59,637 nucleotides of DNA from an uncultured Deefgea sp. (GTDB lineage: Bacteria; Pseudomonadota; Gammaproteobacteria; Burkholderiales; Chitinibacteraceae), in NCBI RefSeq assembly GCF_947072475.1, contig NZ_CAMTIA010000016.1, positions 1-59,637 on the forward strand, given 5' to 3'. Below, one piece after another: positions 49,189 through 58,609 of this stretch. The notes beneath the pieces are model-generated. The model was not told the origin of the DNA, did not search any database, and saw only the letters and a program-made list of their open reading frames with translations. Made by a program: the position numbers and the translations under genes. How positions within the stretch are numbered: the first letter of the stretch is position 1; each line of letters begins with the position of its first letter.

Positions 49189-50493
49189 ATGCCTGACACC
49201 GATGCGTACCCCATGACCAACGAGTCCAATTACTTTGCTCACCCCGATCAGCTGCAAGTGGGCGTTTACATCCAACTCGATTTGCATTGGATGGCGCATC
49301 CATTTAGCTTTGGTAGTTTTAAAATCAAATCGATCGATCAAATCGACACGCTAAAAAAACTCGGCTTAGTCAAAATTCGCTACCTTCCCCATAAAAGCGA
49401 CAGCCAACCCCTGCCATTCACCGCCCCGCAGATTGCACAAGCCAGCAGTGCCATCTGCAACGCCGAAATAGTCGACCCGGATGTTTTGGCGCTTTTGGCC
49501 GCCAAAAGGCAGCGCCAAGCCCAGCATGAACACCGACAAGCGCAACTAAATGCCTGCGAAAAAGCCTTTAGCAAAGCGGCAAAAATCGTCAGAAGCATCA
49601 ACAGCCAAATCCATATTGATGCCAAAAAAACCGTGGCGGCGGCCGATCAGTTGGTGAACCAGATGCTCGATTCGCTGTTAATCGACGATGACATTGCGAT
49701 TCATTTAATGAATGGCAATACGCTGGGCGACGAAACCTACTTCCATATTTTAAATGTGGCCGTATTGGCTTTAATGCTAGGGCGCGCCATGCAATTATCT
49801 CGCGACGAGATACACATCTTGGGTTTGGCCGCCTTATTTCACGACATTGGCAAAAGCGAAGTGCCCAACCGTGTTTTACTCAAAACCGAAGCCTTAAATC
49901 GCGCAGAACAAGCGCTGATGGAACAACATGCCATATGGGGCGTAGAAACCGCGCAGCGCGCAGGATTAGACCCTCGCGTATTAAAACTCATCGCGCAACA
50001 TCACGAATACTGCGATGGTAGCGGCTATCCACAACGGCTAAAATTGGCGCAAATTGATCCGCTGGCGCGCATTTTGGTGTTGGTCAACACTTACGACAAT
50101 TACTGCAACCGCAATAATTCGGCACTATCCTTAACGCCGCACGAAGGATTGGCGTTGATGTTTACTCAGCACAAAGCCAAGTTTGACCCCGGTCCGCTCA
50201 ATCACTTTATTAAATGCCTGGGTGTCTATCCGCCGGGTACTTTAGTGATTTTATCTAATGACTGTTATGGCCTCGTGGTCTCGGTGAATGCTTCGCGCCC
50301 TTTGCGCCCGCAAGTCTTAGTCTGTGGCCATGAGTCCGGCAGCGAAAACGCGATTATTTTAGATTTAGAGCACGAAAACGGCATCAATATCAGTAAATCG
50401 ATCAAGGCCAATCAGCTGAGTGCCGATGCAGCGCGCGCCTTAAGTCCAAGTAAACGCATGAACTACTTTTTTAGTACCAGCGAGCCAATATGA
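49189..50493 (+). CDS. HD-GYP cyclic-di-GMP phosphodiesterase with DUF3391
   Basis: This 434-residue cytoplasmic protein would degrade the second messenger c-di-GMP. The N-terminal DUF3391 domain (about residues 15-130, QLQVGVYIQLDLHWMAHPFS) is common in HD-GYP proteins. The catalytic domain (about 155-350) has His218/Asp219 in FHDIGKSEVP, the HHEYCDGSGYP segment with the GYP triad at 279-281, and downstream LARILVLVNTYDNYC. All metal ligands I can check are in place. The gene overlaps the kinase gene by 4 nt (ATGA), so the two are translationally coupled. The second ATG, at 49213, is an alternative start. Confidence 0.92.
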   Translation: MPDTDAYPMTNESNYFAHPDQLQVGVYIQLDLHWMAHPFSFGSFKIKSIDQIDTLKKLGLVKIRYLPHKSDSQPLPFTAPQIAQASSAICNAEIVDPDVLALLAAKRQRQAQHEHRQAQLNACEKAFSKAAKIVRSINSQIHIDAKKTVAAADQLVNQMLDSLLIDDDIAIHLMNGNTLGDETYFHILNVAVLALMLGRAMQLSRDEIHILGLAALFHDIGKSEVPNRVLLKTEALNRAEQALMEQHAIWGVETAQRAGLDPRVLKLIAQHHEYCDGSGYPQRLKLAQIDPLARILVLVNTYDNYCNRNNSALSLTPHEGLALMFTQHKAKFDPGPLNHFIKCLGVYPPGTLVILSNDCYGLVVSVNASRPLRPQVLVCGHESGSENAIILDLEHENGINISKSIKANQLSADAARALSPSKRMNYFFSTSEPI

Positions 50494-52364
50494 CCTTACT
50501 GGCACACAATCTGCTCGACGCCTGCGCCACGGCGATTTTAGCCGTCTCGCCGCATGATTTACGCATTGTTTCGGCCAATCAAGCCAGCGCTTTGCTACTG
50601 GGTTATGCCCAGCACGATTTAATGGGTCGGCCGATTCAAGACATTGAAACCGGATTACAAGAACATTTTTTTTGGGAAGACGTGCGTAATGGCGGCAATA
50701 CCCACATCAGCCAGCTTGAAACTGATTACCGCCATGCACAAGGATATTTCTTATCGGTATGCAAAAGCGTGCGCAGCACCGTCTGGGAAGATCAAACGCT
50801 GTGCGTGATTTCTTTTTACGACATCAGTCAAAGCAAGCGAATAGAACGAGAGAGCGCACTCACCGCCTCTTTGCTGTATGCCACTTTAGAGTCCACCGCC
50901 GATGGTATTGTCGTCACTGATTTGGATGGGCATATTCGCCATTGCAACGCGGCAATGATGCAAATTTGGCAATGGTCAGATACGCGCCAATCTGAGGCTT
51001 TATTTGAATGGATCAAACCGCAACTCAGTCATGCCGAAGAATTTCAACATTGGTTAGATCTACTGTATAGCGATCCGTATCTTGAATCGCAGTTTGCCGC
51101 TCATTTGCTGGATGGTCGATTTTATGATTTTAATAGTCAAGCACAGCGCTTGGGCGAAGCGCCTGAAGGGCGGATTTTTAGCGTTCACGACACCACGGCC
51201 ATCAAATGCAGCGAAGCGGCACTGCGTATTGCGCACCAAAAAGCGCAAGCGGCCAGCCGAGCTAAATCAGAATTTTTATCGCATATGAGTCATGAACTGA
51301 GAACACCGCTCAATGCCATTTTGGGCTTTGCCCAACTCATTTACATCGACACCGACAATCCGCAACGCCAACTGGGCAATTACATTATTAATGCTGGCAG
51401 GCATTTACTCGACATGATTAATGAAGTGCTCGATTTAGCCAGTATCGAAGCGGGAAAACTCACCGTACGCCATGAAACCATTGATCTCACGCCGATTGTG
51501 CGTGACTGCTGTGAGTTAATGCAAAATTTAGCCACAGAAAAAAACACCCAACTCTTTATTGATCTCCCTCCTAATTGCTGCTGGGTGGAGGGTGATGCGC
51601 GCCGAATCAAACAGATTTTATTAAATTTTACTTCCAACGCGATCAAATACAATCGCCCTGCCGGCCGCGTGACAATAAGCATCAGCCAAACCCAAAACAA
51701 CAATTGGCGCTTAATGGTATCCGATACCGGTTTGGGGATCAGCCAAACCGATCAAGCCCAGCTCTTTATGGCTTTTTCTCGGGTGGGTGAGCAACAAGAA
51801 GAAATAGAAGGCACCGGCATTGGGCTAGCCTTTACCCGTAAACTGGCGCAGCTGATGCAAGGGACGGTCGGCGTAAAAAGCCAGCTCGACATAGGTAGTG
51901 ATTTTTGGGTGGACTTCCCTGCAGTCACCCCAGCCGCACACCAGAGCAGCAGTGGCAGTGCCTCAACCGAAGCCAAGCAGCGGCACATTTTATACATTGA
52001 GGACGATTTGCTGTCCCAAAAACTCATGAGCCGCATACTCGAGCAGCAACGTGCTCATTATACATTAGCGCTAGCCAGTACCGCCGCCGCAGGTTTATTG
52101 CTGGCGCAGCAGCAAATCCCCGATTTAATCTTGCTCGATCGCCATCTTCCCGACGCCACCGGTGCCAGCCTGCTGGTGCAATTAAGAATGAATGAAACCA
52201 CCCGACACATTCCAGTGATTGCCTTATCAGGCGACGCTTTGGCCGAAGACATTCATCAAGCGATTCAACTTGGCTTTGATGCCTATTTGACCAAACCACT
52301 GGATATTGCCAAAGCACTACCCATCATCGACAATGCTTTAGGCTATACCCATCAGGGTATATAG
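50490..52364 (+). CDS. Hybrid PAS-sensor histidine kinase with receiver domain
   Basis: This 624-residue protein with no transmembrane helix has two PAS-like sensory domains (about residues 5-115 and 130-245). A HisKA domain holds His268 in MSHELRTPLNAILGFAQ. A HATPase domain carries the N-box NFTSNAIKYN, DTGLGIS and GTGIGLAF motifs. A C-terminal receiver (about 495-620) has phosphoacceptor Asp550 in LILLDRHLPD and Lys in LTKPLD. It presumably autophosphorylates and passes phosphate to its own receiver. Coupling with the HD-GYP gene suggests that the signal alters c-di-GMP breakdown, but direct contact is inferred. No separate response regulator follows. Confidence 0.92.
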   Translation: MTLLAHNLLDACATAILAVSPHDLRIVSANQASALLLGYAQHDLMGRPIQDIETGLQEHFFWEDVRNGGNTHISQLETDYRHAQGYFLSVCKSVRSTVWEDQTLCVISFYDISQSKRIERESALTASLLYATLESTADGIVVTDLDGHIRHCNAAMMQIWQWSDTRQSEALFEWIKPQLSHAEEFQHWLDLLYSDPYLESQFAAHLLDGRFYDFNSQAQRLGEAPEGRIFSVHDTTAIKCSEAALRIAHQKAQAASRAKSEFLSHMSHELRTPLNAILGFAQLIYIDTDNPQRQLGNYIINAGRHLLDMINEVLDLASIEAGKLTVRHETIDLTPIVRDCCELMQNLATEKNTQLFIDLPPNCCWVEGDARRIKQILLNFTSNAIKYNRPAGRVTISISQTQNNNWRLMVSDTGLGISQTDQAQLFMAFSRVGEQQEEIEGTGIGLAFTRKLAQLMQGTVGVKSQLDIGSDFWVDFPAVTPAAHQSSSGSASTEAKQRHILYIEDDLLSQKLMSRILEQQRAHYTLALASTAAAGLLLAQQQIPDLILLDRHLPDATGASLLVQLRMNETTRHIPVIALSGDALAEDIHQAIQLGFDAYLTKPLDIAKALPIIDNALGYTHQGI

Positions 52365-52389
52365 CTGTAACTTATTTATTAGTTAAGCT

Positions 52390-53466
52390 TCAATCCAATA
52401 CCCTATGCTGCGCCAAAGCCCACAACACATGCTCACGCACCATCTCATTATCAATATCGCGCCGAGCTTGTAAAGCGGTGACAACCTCAGATGTAGTGCT
52501 AGCATTGCCTAAGCCCACCGCCAGATTTCTCAACCACGCCCAATAGCCGATTCGATAGATTGGGCTACCGGCCATTTTTTGCTGAAAGTCGGTTTCAGAC
52601 CAAGCAAACAACGTTAATAAACTGACATCATCTAAGCCATGGCGAATCACAAAATCGGTTTCAGGGCTGGTTTTGGCAAAACGATTCCACGGACACACCA
52701 ATTGACAATCATCGCAGCCATACACGCGGTTACCAATTTGTGAGCGAAACTCAATGGGAATCGCCCCTTTTAATTCAATGGTTAAATAAGAAATACACCG
52801 CCGTGCATCCACCATATACGGCGCCACAATCGCTTGCGTCGGACAGGCATCAATACACGCAGTGCATTGGCCGCAATGCTCTTTGGGCATCGGAGGGTCG
52901 GCCGGCAAGGCAATATCTAAAAACAATTCACCAATAAAAAAGAACGAACCATATTGCCGATTAATTAATAAACTATGTTTGCCACGCCAACCATTGCCAC
53001 CTTGCTTGGCCAATTCAACCTCAAGCACCGGTGCTGAATCAACAAATACCCGATAGCCCATTGGGCCAACTAAATCGGTAATTTTTTCGGCCAATTGTTG
53101 CAGACGATGCCGCAAAACTTTGTGATAATCACGCCCTAAGGCGTAACGAGAGATATACGCCCTATCGGTATCGGCCAAAACGCCTTCTGGATCAGCACCG
53201 CCAGACAGATACGGCATAAAAACAGTGACTACCGATAAAGTTCCCGGCACTAATTCGGCCGCTCTGGCGCGCTTTAAACCGTGCCTTGCCATATAATCCA
53301 TTTCGCCGTGATAACCCGCAGCCAACCATTGGCTTAAACCGGATTCGGCATGGCTTAAATCAATATTGGCAATCGCCGCCGCGGCAAAGCCAAGCTGGTG
53401 CGCCCAATCTTTAATCGATTGCACCATAACCTGATCATTGGGTGGTAAATGTATAAATTCAGTCAT
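52390..53466 (-). CDS. queG: Epoxyqueuosine reductase QueG
   Basis: QueG carries out the last step of queuosine formation in tRNA, reducing epoxyqueuosine with cobalamin and two 4Fe-4S clusters. The 358-residue protein has the N-terminal cobalamin-binding region (GYHGEMDYMARHG, ISRYALGRDYHKVLR) and ferredoxin-like cysteines in CGQCTACIDACPTQAI, CISY and CDDCQLVCPWNRFA. The C-terminal part resembles HEAT-type repeats. Its start overlaps that of the divergent tsaE by 18 bp, an unusual arrangement. A later ATG at 53427 would remove the overlap but lacks a well-spaced ribosome-binding site. Confidence 0.94.
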   Translation of the reverse strand: MTEFIHLPPNDQVMVQSIKDWAHQLGFAAAAIANIDLSHAESGLSQWLAAGYHGEMDYMARHGLKRARAAELVPGTLSVVTVFMPYLSGGADPEGVLADTDRAYISRYALGRDYHKVLRHRLQQLAEKITDLVGPMGYRVFVDSAPVLEVELAKQGGNGWRGKHSLLINRQYGSFFFIGELFLDIALPADPPMPKEHCGQCTACIDACPTQAIVAPYMVDARRCISYLTIELKGAIPIEFRSQIGNRVYGCDDCQLVCPWNRFAKTSPETDFVIRHGLDDVSLLTLFAWSETDFQQKMAGSPIYRIGYWAWLRNLAVGLGNASTTSEVVTALQARRDIDNEMVREHVLWALAQHRVLD

Positions 53467-53973
53467 ATTGCAAATGATACCGCGTTCAGCGCGGTTTTAA
53501 ATGATGAAGCCGCCACATTGGAATTTGGCCGCCATATTGCGCAGGTGCTTCGCGCTGGCATGGTGGTGTTTTTAGAAGGCAATTTGGGCGCAGGCAAAAC
53601 CACATTAACGCGCGGTATTTTACGCGGTGCAGGCTTTACGGGACGCGTTAAAAGCCCAACTTATACCTTAGTAGAGCCTTACCCTTTGCTTGGACTTAAA
53701 GCAGATTCTAAATTATACTTTTATCACTTTGATTTATATCGATTTAATGATCCAAGCGAATGGGAAGACGCCGGTTTTAGAGATTACTTTAATGCCGAGT
53801 CTGTGTGTTTAATTGAATGGGCCGATAAAGCCAGCGGTCAACTCCCCACGCCCGATTGGATTATTCAATTAAGTCCCGAAGGCGAAGGCCGAAAAATTTT
53901 ATTGTCCGCTACCAGTGAGTTAGGCCAAACATGCCAGAACGCTTTGACCTTAGCAGTCCAATCAGCGCAATGA
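53449..53973 (+). CDS. tsaE: tRNA threonylcarbamoyladenosine ATPase TsaE
   Basis: TsaE is the ATPase of the complex (with TsaB, TsaD and TsaC product) that makes t6A at position 37 of ANN-decoding tRNAs. The 174-residue protein has Walker A GNLGAGKTTLT (residues 44-54) and the family motif VKSPTYTLVEPY. The HFDLYRF segment and the IEWADKA motif are also present. The ATG at 53449 lies within queG on the other strand. No later Met precedes the conserved region, although an ATT at codon 7 cannot be ruled out. It is coupled to amiC by an ATGA overlap. Confidence 0.93.
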   Translation: MYKFSHIANDTAFSAVLNDEAATLEFGRHIAQVLRAGMVVFLEGNLGAGKTTLTRGILRGAGFTGRVKSPTYTLVEPYPLLGLKADSKLYFYHFDLYRFNDPSEWEDAGFRDYFNAESVCLIEWADKASGQLPTPDWIIQLSPEGEGRKILLSATSELGQTCQNALTLAVQSAQ

Positions 53974-55283
53974 ATTGCGAATTAAATTTAAATCGCCGCG
54001 ACGTATTACGTGCCGCCGCTGCGACCTTGATTTTATCAGTGAGCCCAGTCAGTCTTGCTGGCAACGCCAGCGTCGTTGCGGTGCGTGTTTGGCCATCGGC
54101 CGCGTATACCCGCGTCACCATTGAGTCGTCTGAGCCGCTACCGTTTAATCAATTTATGATTAAAGATCCAGAGCGCTTGGTGATTGACTTGCACGGCATT
54201 GATTTAAACAATGAATTACAAAGTTTGGCCGGCAAAGTCGGCGGCGATGATCCGTATATCAAATTACTGCGCGCTGCGCGCAATAAGCCCGGCACAGTGC
54301 GCTTGGTTTTAGATTTAAAAACCCAAGTCAGCCCACAAGTCTTTACCTTAGCGCCATTCTCAGAGTACAAGCATCGTTTGGTGATTGATCTTTACCCCAC
54401 CGAGCAAAACGATCCATTACTGGCCTTACTCAACGACAATCCAAGCGCTGCGGCGGCCAGCGCGATGCAGGCCAAGCCGGCTGAGCCCAAAGTGGCCGAA
54501 GCGGCCAAGCCGGTTGAGCCCAGTAAAGCCAATGACAATACAGTTGATCGCAATAAGCTCAAAGTCGATCGCTTAATTACCGTGGTGCTCGATCCTGGCC
54601 ATGGCGGCGAAGATCCCGGTGCCGTTGGGCCATCGGGCACGCACGAAAAAGTCGTGGTATTGCAAATCGCAAAAAAACTCAAAGCTTTGCTCGAAAATGA
54701 AGCCAATGTGCGCGTGGTGCTAACGCGCGATGGCGATTATTTTGTGCCGCTGGGTGTTCGGGTTAAAAAGGCGCGTGCGGTCAATGCCGATTTATTTGTC
54801 TCCATTCACGCCGATGCCTTTGTTCGCCCTGGTGCCAATGGCTCATCGGTGTTTGCACTGTCTGAAGGCGGCGCAACCAGCAGTCAAGCGCGCTGGTTGG
54901 CGCAAACACAAAATGATGCCGATTTAATTGGTGGGATTAAAATCAAAACTGAAAATCCGTATTTGGCGCGCACTTTAATGGATTTAACCACGACGGCAAC
55001 GATTAACGACAGCATGAAGCTGGGCAAAGCCATGCTCGGTGAAATCGGCAATATCAATCGCCTGCATAAACCTAGCGTTGAACAAGCCAATTTTGCGGTA
55101 TTGAAGGCCCCAGATATTCCATCAATTTTGGTCGAAACGGCGTTTATTTCGAATCCAGAAGAGGAGCAAAAACTCATCTCTGACGCCTATCAAAACAAAA
55201 TGGCCCAAGCCTTACATCAAGGCATTAAGCGCTATTTTGCTAAAAATCCGCCGCTAGCCAAAACACGACTCGCCCACAGCTAA
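53970..55283 (+). CDS. amiC: N-acetylmuramoyl-L-alanine amidase AmiC
   Basis: This periplasmic zinc amidase splits septal peptidoglycan so daughter cells can separate. The 437-residue protein has a twin-arginine signal (NRRDVLRAAAATLILSVSPV), indicating Tat export as for E. coli AmiC. An AMIN domain (about 35-145) localises it. A Pro/Ala/Lys-rich linker leads to the Amidase_3 domain (about 195-425) with zinc ligands in LDPGHGGEDPGA, the Glu of THEKVV and the His of VSIHADAF, and the catalytic Glu in VETAFISN. I use the ATG at 53970, which overlaps the tsaE stop as ATGA. The ATG at 53931 would add 13 residues before the Tat motif. Confidence 0.94.
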   Translation: MNCELNLNRRDVLRAAAATLILSVSPVSLAGNASVVAVRVWPSAAYTRVTIESSEPLPFNQFMIKDPERLVIDLHGIDLNNELQSLAGKVGGDDPYIKLLRAARNKPGTVRLVLDLKTQVSPQVFTLAPFSEYKHRLVIDLYPTEQNDPLLALLNDNPSAAAASAMQAKPAEPKVAEAAKPVEPSKANDNTVDRNKLKVDRLITVVLDPGHGGEDPGAVGPSGTHEKVVVLQIAKKLKALLENEANVRVVLTRDGDYFVPLGVRVKKARAVNADLFVSIHADAFVRPGANGSSVFALSEGGATSSQARWLAQTQNDADLIGGIKIKTENPYLARTLMDLTTTATINDSMKLGKAMLGEIGNINRLHKPSVEQANFAVLKAPDIPSILVETAFISNPEEEQKLISDAYQNKMAQALHQGIKRYFAKNPPLAKTRLAHS

Positions 55284-55308
55284 AACCCATCCATCTAGCT
55301 AGTACAAC

Positions 55309-55344
55309 GCCTGTTGGATCGACTGCATCGTCAATCCAACAGGC
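55309..55344 (+). terminator. Hairpin between amiC and mutL
   Basis: GCCTGTTGGAT and ATCCAACAGGC form a perfect 11-bp stem, extendable inside the loop by GAC/GTC. A T-rich run (TCTTTTGTTTTTT) begins about 20 nt later. It may partly terminate tsaE-amiC transcripts before mutL. Confidence 0.65.
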
Positions 55345-55389
55345 TGGTATACTTCAGCCTCTTTTGTTTTTTGACCATCGTCTAACTTC

Positions 55390-57360
55390 ATGCCACGCAT
55401 CCAAAGACTTTCCGATCACCTTGTCAATCAAATCGCCGCCGGCGAGGTGGTTGAGCGACCCGCGTCGGCATTGAAAGAACTGTTAGAAAACAGCATTGAT
55501 GCCGGCAGCAAAAGCTTGCACATTGAATTACACGCTGGCGGCAGCAAACTGATTAAAGTGATTGACGATGGTTGCGGCATTGCCAAAGACGATCTGGGCC
55601 TTGCCCTGCATCGCCATGCCACCAGCAAAATCAGCAGCATGGATGACTTGGCCAAGGTCGGCACTTTGGGTTTTCGCGGAGAAGGATTGGCCTCGATTGC
55701 CTCCGTCTCTCGGCTGAGTTTAACCAGCCGCTTTACTGAAAACGATCAATTATCGGCCCACGCTTGGCGGGTTGAAGCCGATCATGGTCATTTACTCGAA
55801 CCTGAACCGGCAGCCTTAGCCTGCGGCACCACCATCGAAGTGCATGAGCTATATACGCAAGTGCCAGCACGAAAAAAATTCTTAAAGTCCGACAGCACCG
55901 AATACGCCCATTGCCTGAGCATGGTTGAGCGCTTAGCGCTGGCCAACCCGCAAATTCAAATCACCTTGCTGCACAACGGCAAAGCGCAGCAGCGCTGGCT
56001 GGCTGGCGATTTAGCCAAACGTGCCGCCGCCATTATTAGTGATGACTTTGTGCAATCGGGGATCGTGGTCGATGAAGGCTTTGGTAGCTTGCGATTGCAT
56101 GGCATCACCGGCTCACCCACATTGGGTAAAACCAGCCGCGAAGCGCAGTACTTTTTTGTGAATGGCCGCTTTGTGCGCGACAAAGTGGTGATGCACGCGC
56201 TCAAAGAAGCCTATCGCGACGTGCTACACCATAATTTACACGCATCATTTTGCCTGTTTTTAGAGCTCGACCCAGAAGGCGTGGATGTCAACGTCCACCC
56301 CACCAAAATCGAAGTACGCTTTCGCGAAAGCCAAGCGATCTATCGCTTTTTGCTGACTAGCTTATCCAAAGCCCTCGCCCAAACCAAAGCCGGTAAATTA
56401 CCCGAGGGTATTGATACCGAGACCGGAGAAATAAAAGCCCCGGCAGCAATACCCCAAGAAACCAACTACAAACCGCAAGATTACGCCAAAATGGCGTATC
56501 GCCAGCAGTCGATACCACTGGCACCAACTGCTGGTGAAGGCCTGCAAGTTTACGAAACGATGTTTGCCGATTTGCGCCAAAGTAGCCCTAGCGCACCCAT
56601 CGCTGAGACTTCACCCGCATACCGTGCACCGATTGATCCAGCGCCAGTTGCGCCAATCATCAGCAGCACGCCCGAGCCAGAGCACCGCGCGAAGATCGGC
56701 GGCGCTAGCGTTGATCAACCTGCACCATGGCTAGCAACGCCCCGCACCAAGCTACCGCCTAGTGAGGAAAATGGTGCGCCGCCTTTGGGCTTTGCACTCG
56801 GCCAATTGCACGGCGTTTATATTTTGAGTCAAACCAACGAAGGCCTGATCGTCATCGACATGCACGCCGCGCATGAACGCGTGGTGTATGAAAAACTCAA
56901 AACGGCGCTTGATTTAGCCAATATGCCGATGCAGCCTTTGCTCATTCCGCATGTGTTTAACGCCGACAAATTTGACATCGCCACCGTCGAAGACTTTGGC
57001 GAACAACTTGCCGATTTAGGGCTAGAAATCTCAGTCACCTCGCCCACACAGCTCTCAGTTCGCGCCGTACCGATGTTATTGCAAAACAGCAATCCCGTTG
57101 AATTAGCCCAAGCCATGCTGCGCGATATTCGCCAAGTGGGCGTCTCGCAAGTGCTCTCCGGTCGTCGCAACGAGCTATTGGCCACCATGGCCTGCCACGG
57201 CGCGGTGCGCGCCAATCGCCAGCTCACTGTGCCAGAAATGAACGCGCTACTGCGCGAAATGGAAGTGACTGAGCGATCCGGCCAATGCAACCACGGCCGC
57301 CCAACTTGGTTTCGCCTCACCATGAATGATCTTGATAAAATGTTTATGCGCGGGCAATGA
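55390..57360 (+). CDS. mutL: DNA mismatch repair protein MutL
   Basis: MutL couples mismatch recognition by MutS to strand incision. The 656-residue protein has GHKL ATPase motifs near the N-terminus (ELLENSIDAG, VIDDGCGIA, GFRGEGLASI). A variable Pro/Ala-rich linker spans about 345-460. The C-terminal dimerisation domain carries DMHAAHERVVYE from Asp490 and CNHGRPT. The DMHA-x2-E-x4-E pattern is the metal-dependent nuclease motif, so this MutL should nick DNA itself, as in Neisseria and unlike E. coli, which relies on MutH. It lies between amiC and miaA. Confidence 0.96.
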   Translation: MPRIQRLSDHLVNQIAAGEVVERPASALKELLENSIDAGSKSLHIELHAGGSKLIKVIDDGCGIAKDDLGLALHRHATSKISSMDDLAKVGTLGFRGEGLASIASVSRLSLTSRFTENDQLSAHAWRVEADHGHLLEPEPAALACGTTIEVHELYTQVPARKKFLKSDSTEYAHCLSMVERLALANPQIQITLLHNGKAQQRWLAGDLAKRAAAIISDDFVQSGIVVDEGFGSLRLHGITGSPTLGKTSREAQYFFVNGRFVRDKVVMHALKEAYRDVLHHNLHASFCLFLELDPEGVDVNVHPTKIEVRFRESQAIYRFLLTSLSKALAQTKAGKLPEGIDTETGEIKAPAAIPQETNYKPQDYAKMAYRQQSIPLAPTAGEGLQVYETMFADLRQSSPSAPIAETSPAYRAPIDPAPVAPIISSTPEPEHRAKIGGASVDQPAPWLATPRTKLPPSEENGAPPLGFALGQLHGVYILSQTNEGLIVIDMHAAHERVVYEKLKTALDLANMPMQPLLIPHVFNADKFDIATVEDFGEQLADLGLEISVTSPTQLSVRAVPMLLQNSNPVELAQAMLRDIRQVGVSQVLSGRRNELLATMACHGAVRANRQLTVPEMNALLREMEVTERSGQCNHGRPTWFRLTMNDLDKMFMRGQ

Positions 57361-57444
57361 TGAATTTTGTGCTGCCTGCTGCATAACAACGACACAAACC
57401 AGCACCTCCAAACTTAATCCCTCTACTTTTGCCATGGCCCAATC

Positions 57445-58389
57445 ATGAATCCACTTCCTCCTGCTATTTTCATCATGGGGCCCACGGCCAGCGGCAAAAC
57501 GGCGACGGCCATGCGGCTTATCGAGCTCGGGCTGCCAGTTGAACTCATTTCGGTCGACTCGGCCTTAGTGTTTAAAGACATGGATATTGGCAGCGCTAAA
57601 CCTAGCAAAGCTGAACTCGCGGCAGCGCCGCACCATTTAATTGACATTATCGACCCCACCGAAGTCTATTCTGCGGCGCAATTTAGGCTCGATGCCCGTG
57701 CCTTGATGGACGACATTACCGCACGCGGCAAAGTGCCGGTACTGGTTGGCGGCACCATGCTGTATTTCAACACCTTGCAACAAGGTATTCATGACCTACC
57801 CACGGCCGATGCCGAACTGCGTGCGCAAATCCATCTTGACGCCCAAGCGCTAGGCTGGGCGGCGATGCACCAACGATTGGCGGCATTGGACGCCATCACC
57901 GCAGCTAGGCTAGACCCCAATGACACGCAAAGAATCGAGCGGGCTTTAGAAGTCTGCATTTTGTCGGGTAAAGCCATGTCGAGCATACTGGCTGAGCCCG
58001 CCAGAGAGATACTCCCCTACGATTTACTCAAAATCGCCTTAGTCCCAAGCGATCGCTCGGTACTTCACCAGCGAATTGCGCTGCGTTTTGATCAAATGCT
58101 CAGTGACGGTTTATTGGCCGAAGTGCAAATGCTGCGCGCCAAATACCCGCTCAATCTGGATTTACCATCCATGCGCTGCGTCGGTTACCGCCAAGCTTGG
58201 AGTCATTTAGACGGCGAATACGATTTTGCCACCTGCCGCGAAAAAGGCATTGCCGCCACCCGCCAACTGGCTAAACGCCAACTCACGTGGTTACGCGGCA
58301 TGGATGATTGCGACTTAATTGACTGCACTAGAAATAATGCAGAAACAGAATCAATAGAATTAATTTTAAAAAAATTACAGCCAAATTAA
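57445..58389 (+). CDS. miaA: tRNA dimethylallyltransferase MiaA
   Basis: MiaA adds a dimethylallyl group to A37 of tRNAs that read codons starting with U. The 314-residue protein has the P-loop MGPTASGKTATAM (residues 11-23). The DSALVFKDMDIGSAKPSKAE segment corresponds to the family's DSAQVYRGMDIGTAKP, with several changes in usually conserved positions. PHHLIDIIDPTEVYSAAQF and LVGGTMLYF are typical. It follows mutL by 84 nt in the widely conserved mutL-miaA pair. hfq, which often comes next, is not here. Confidence 0.94.
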   Translation: MNPLPPAIFIMGPTASGKTATAMRLIELGLPVELISVDSALVFKDMDIGSAKPSKAELAAAPHHLIDIIDPTEVYSAAQFRLDARALMDDITARGKVPVLVGGTMLYFNTLQQGIHDLPTADAELRAQIHLDAQALGWAAMHQRLAALDAITAARLDPNDTQRIERALEVCILSGKAMSSILAEPAREILPYDLLKIALVPSDRSVLHQRIALRFDQMLSDGLLAEVQMLRAKYPLNLDLPSMRCVGYRQAWSHLDGEYDFATCREKGIAATRQLAKRQLTWLRGMDDCDLIDCTRNNAETESIELILKKLQPN

Positions 58390-58609
58390 CAAAACAAAAA
58401 AAACACACCAAACAAATACCATAAATAGTAAATTAACAAATCATTAAATCATTAAATCATTACATAAGAGATTAATTAATTACCATTTGTCAATAAATTT
58501 AAATGCATTCTTGCTTTACGCCGTACTTCAATTTAAAACTAAAGCTAATGCAACATCTCAACAACTCAATCTGAGATTTGCCCACTTTAAACTGCGTACG
58601 GAGCATGTT

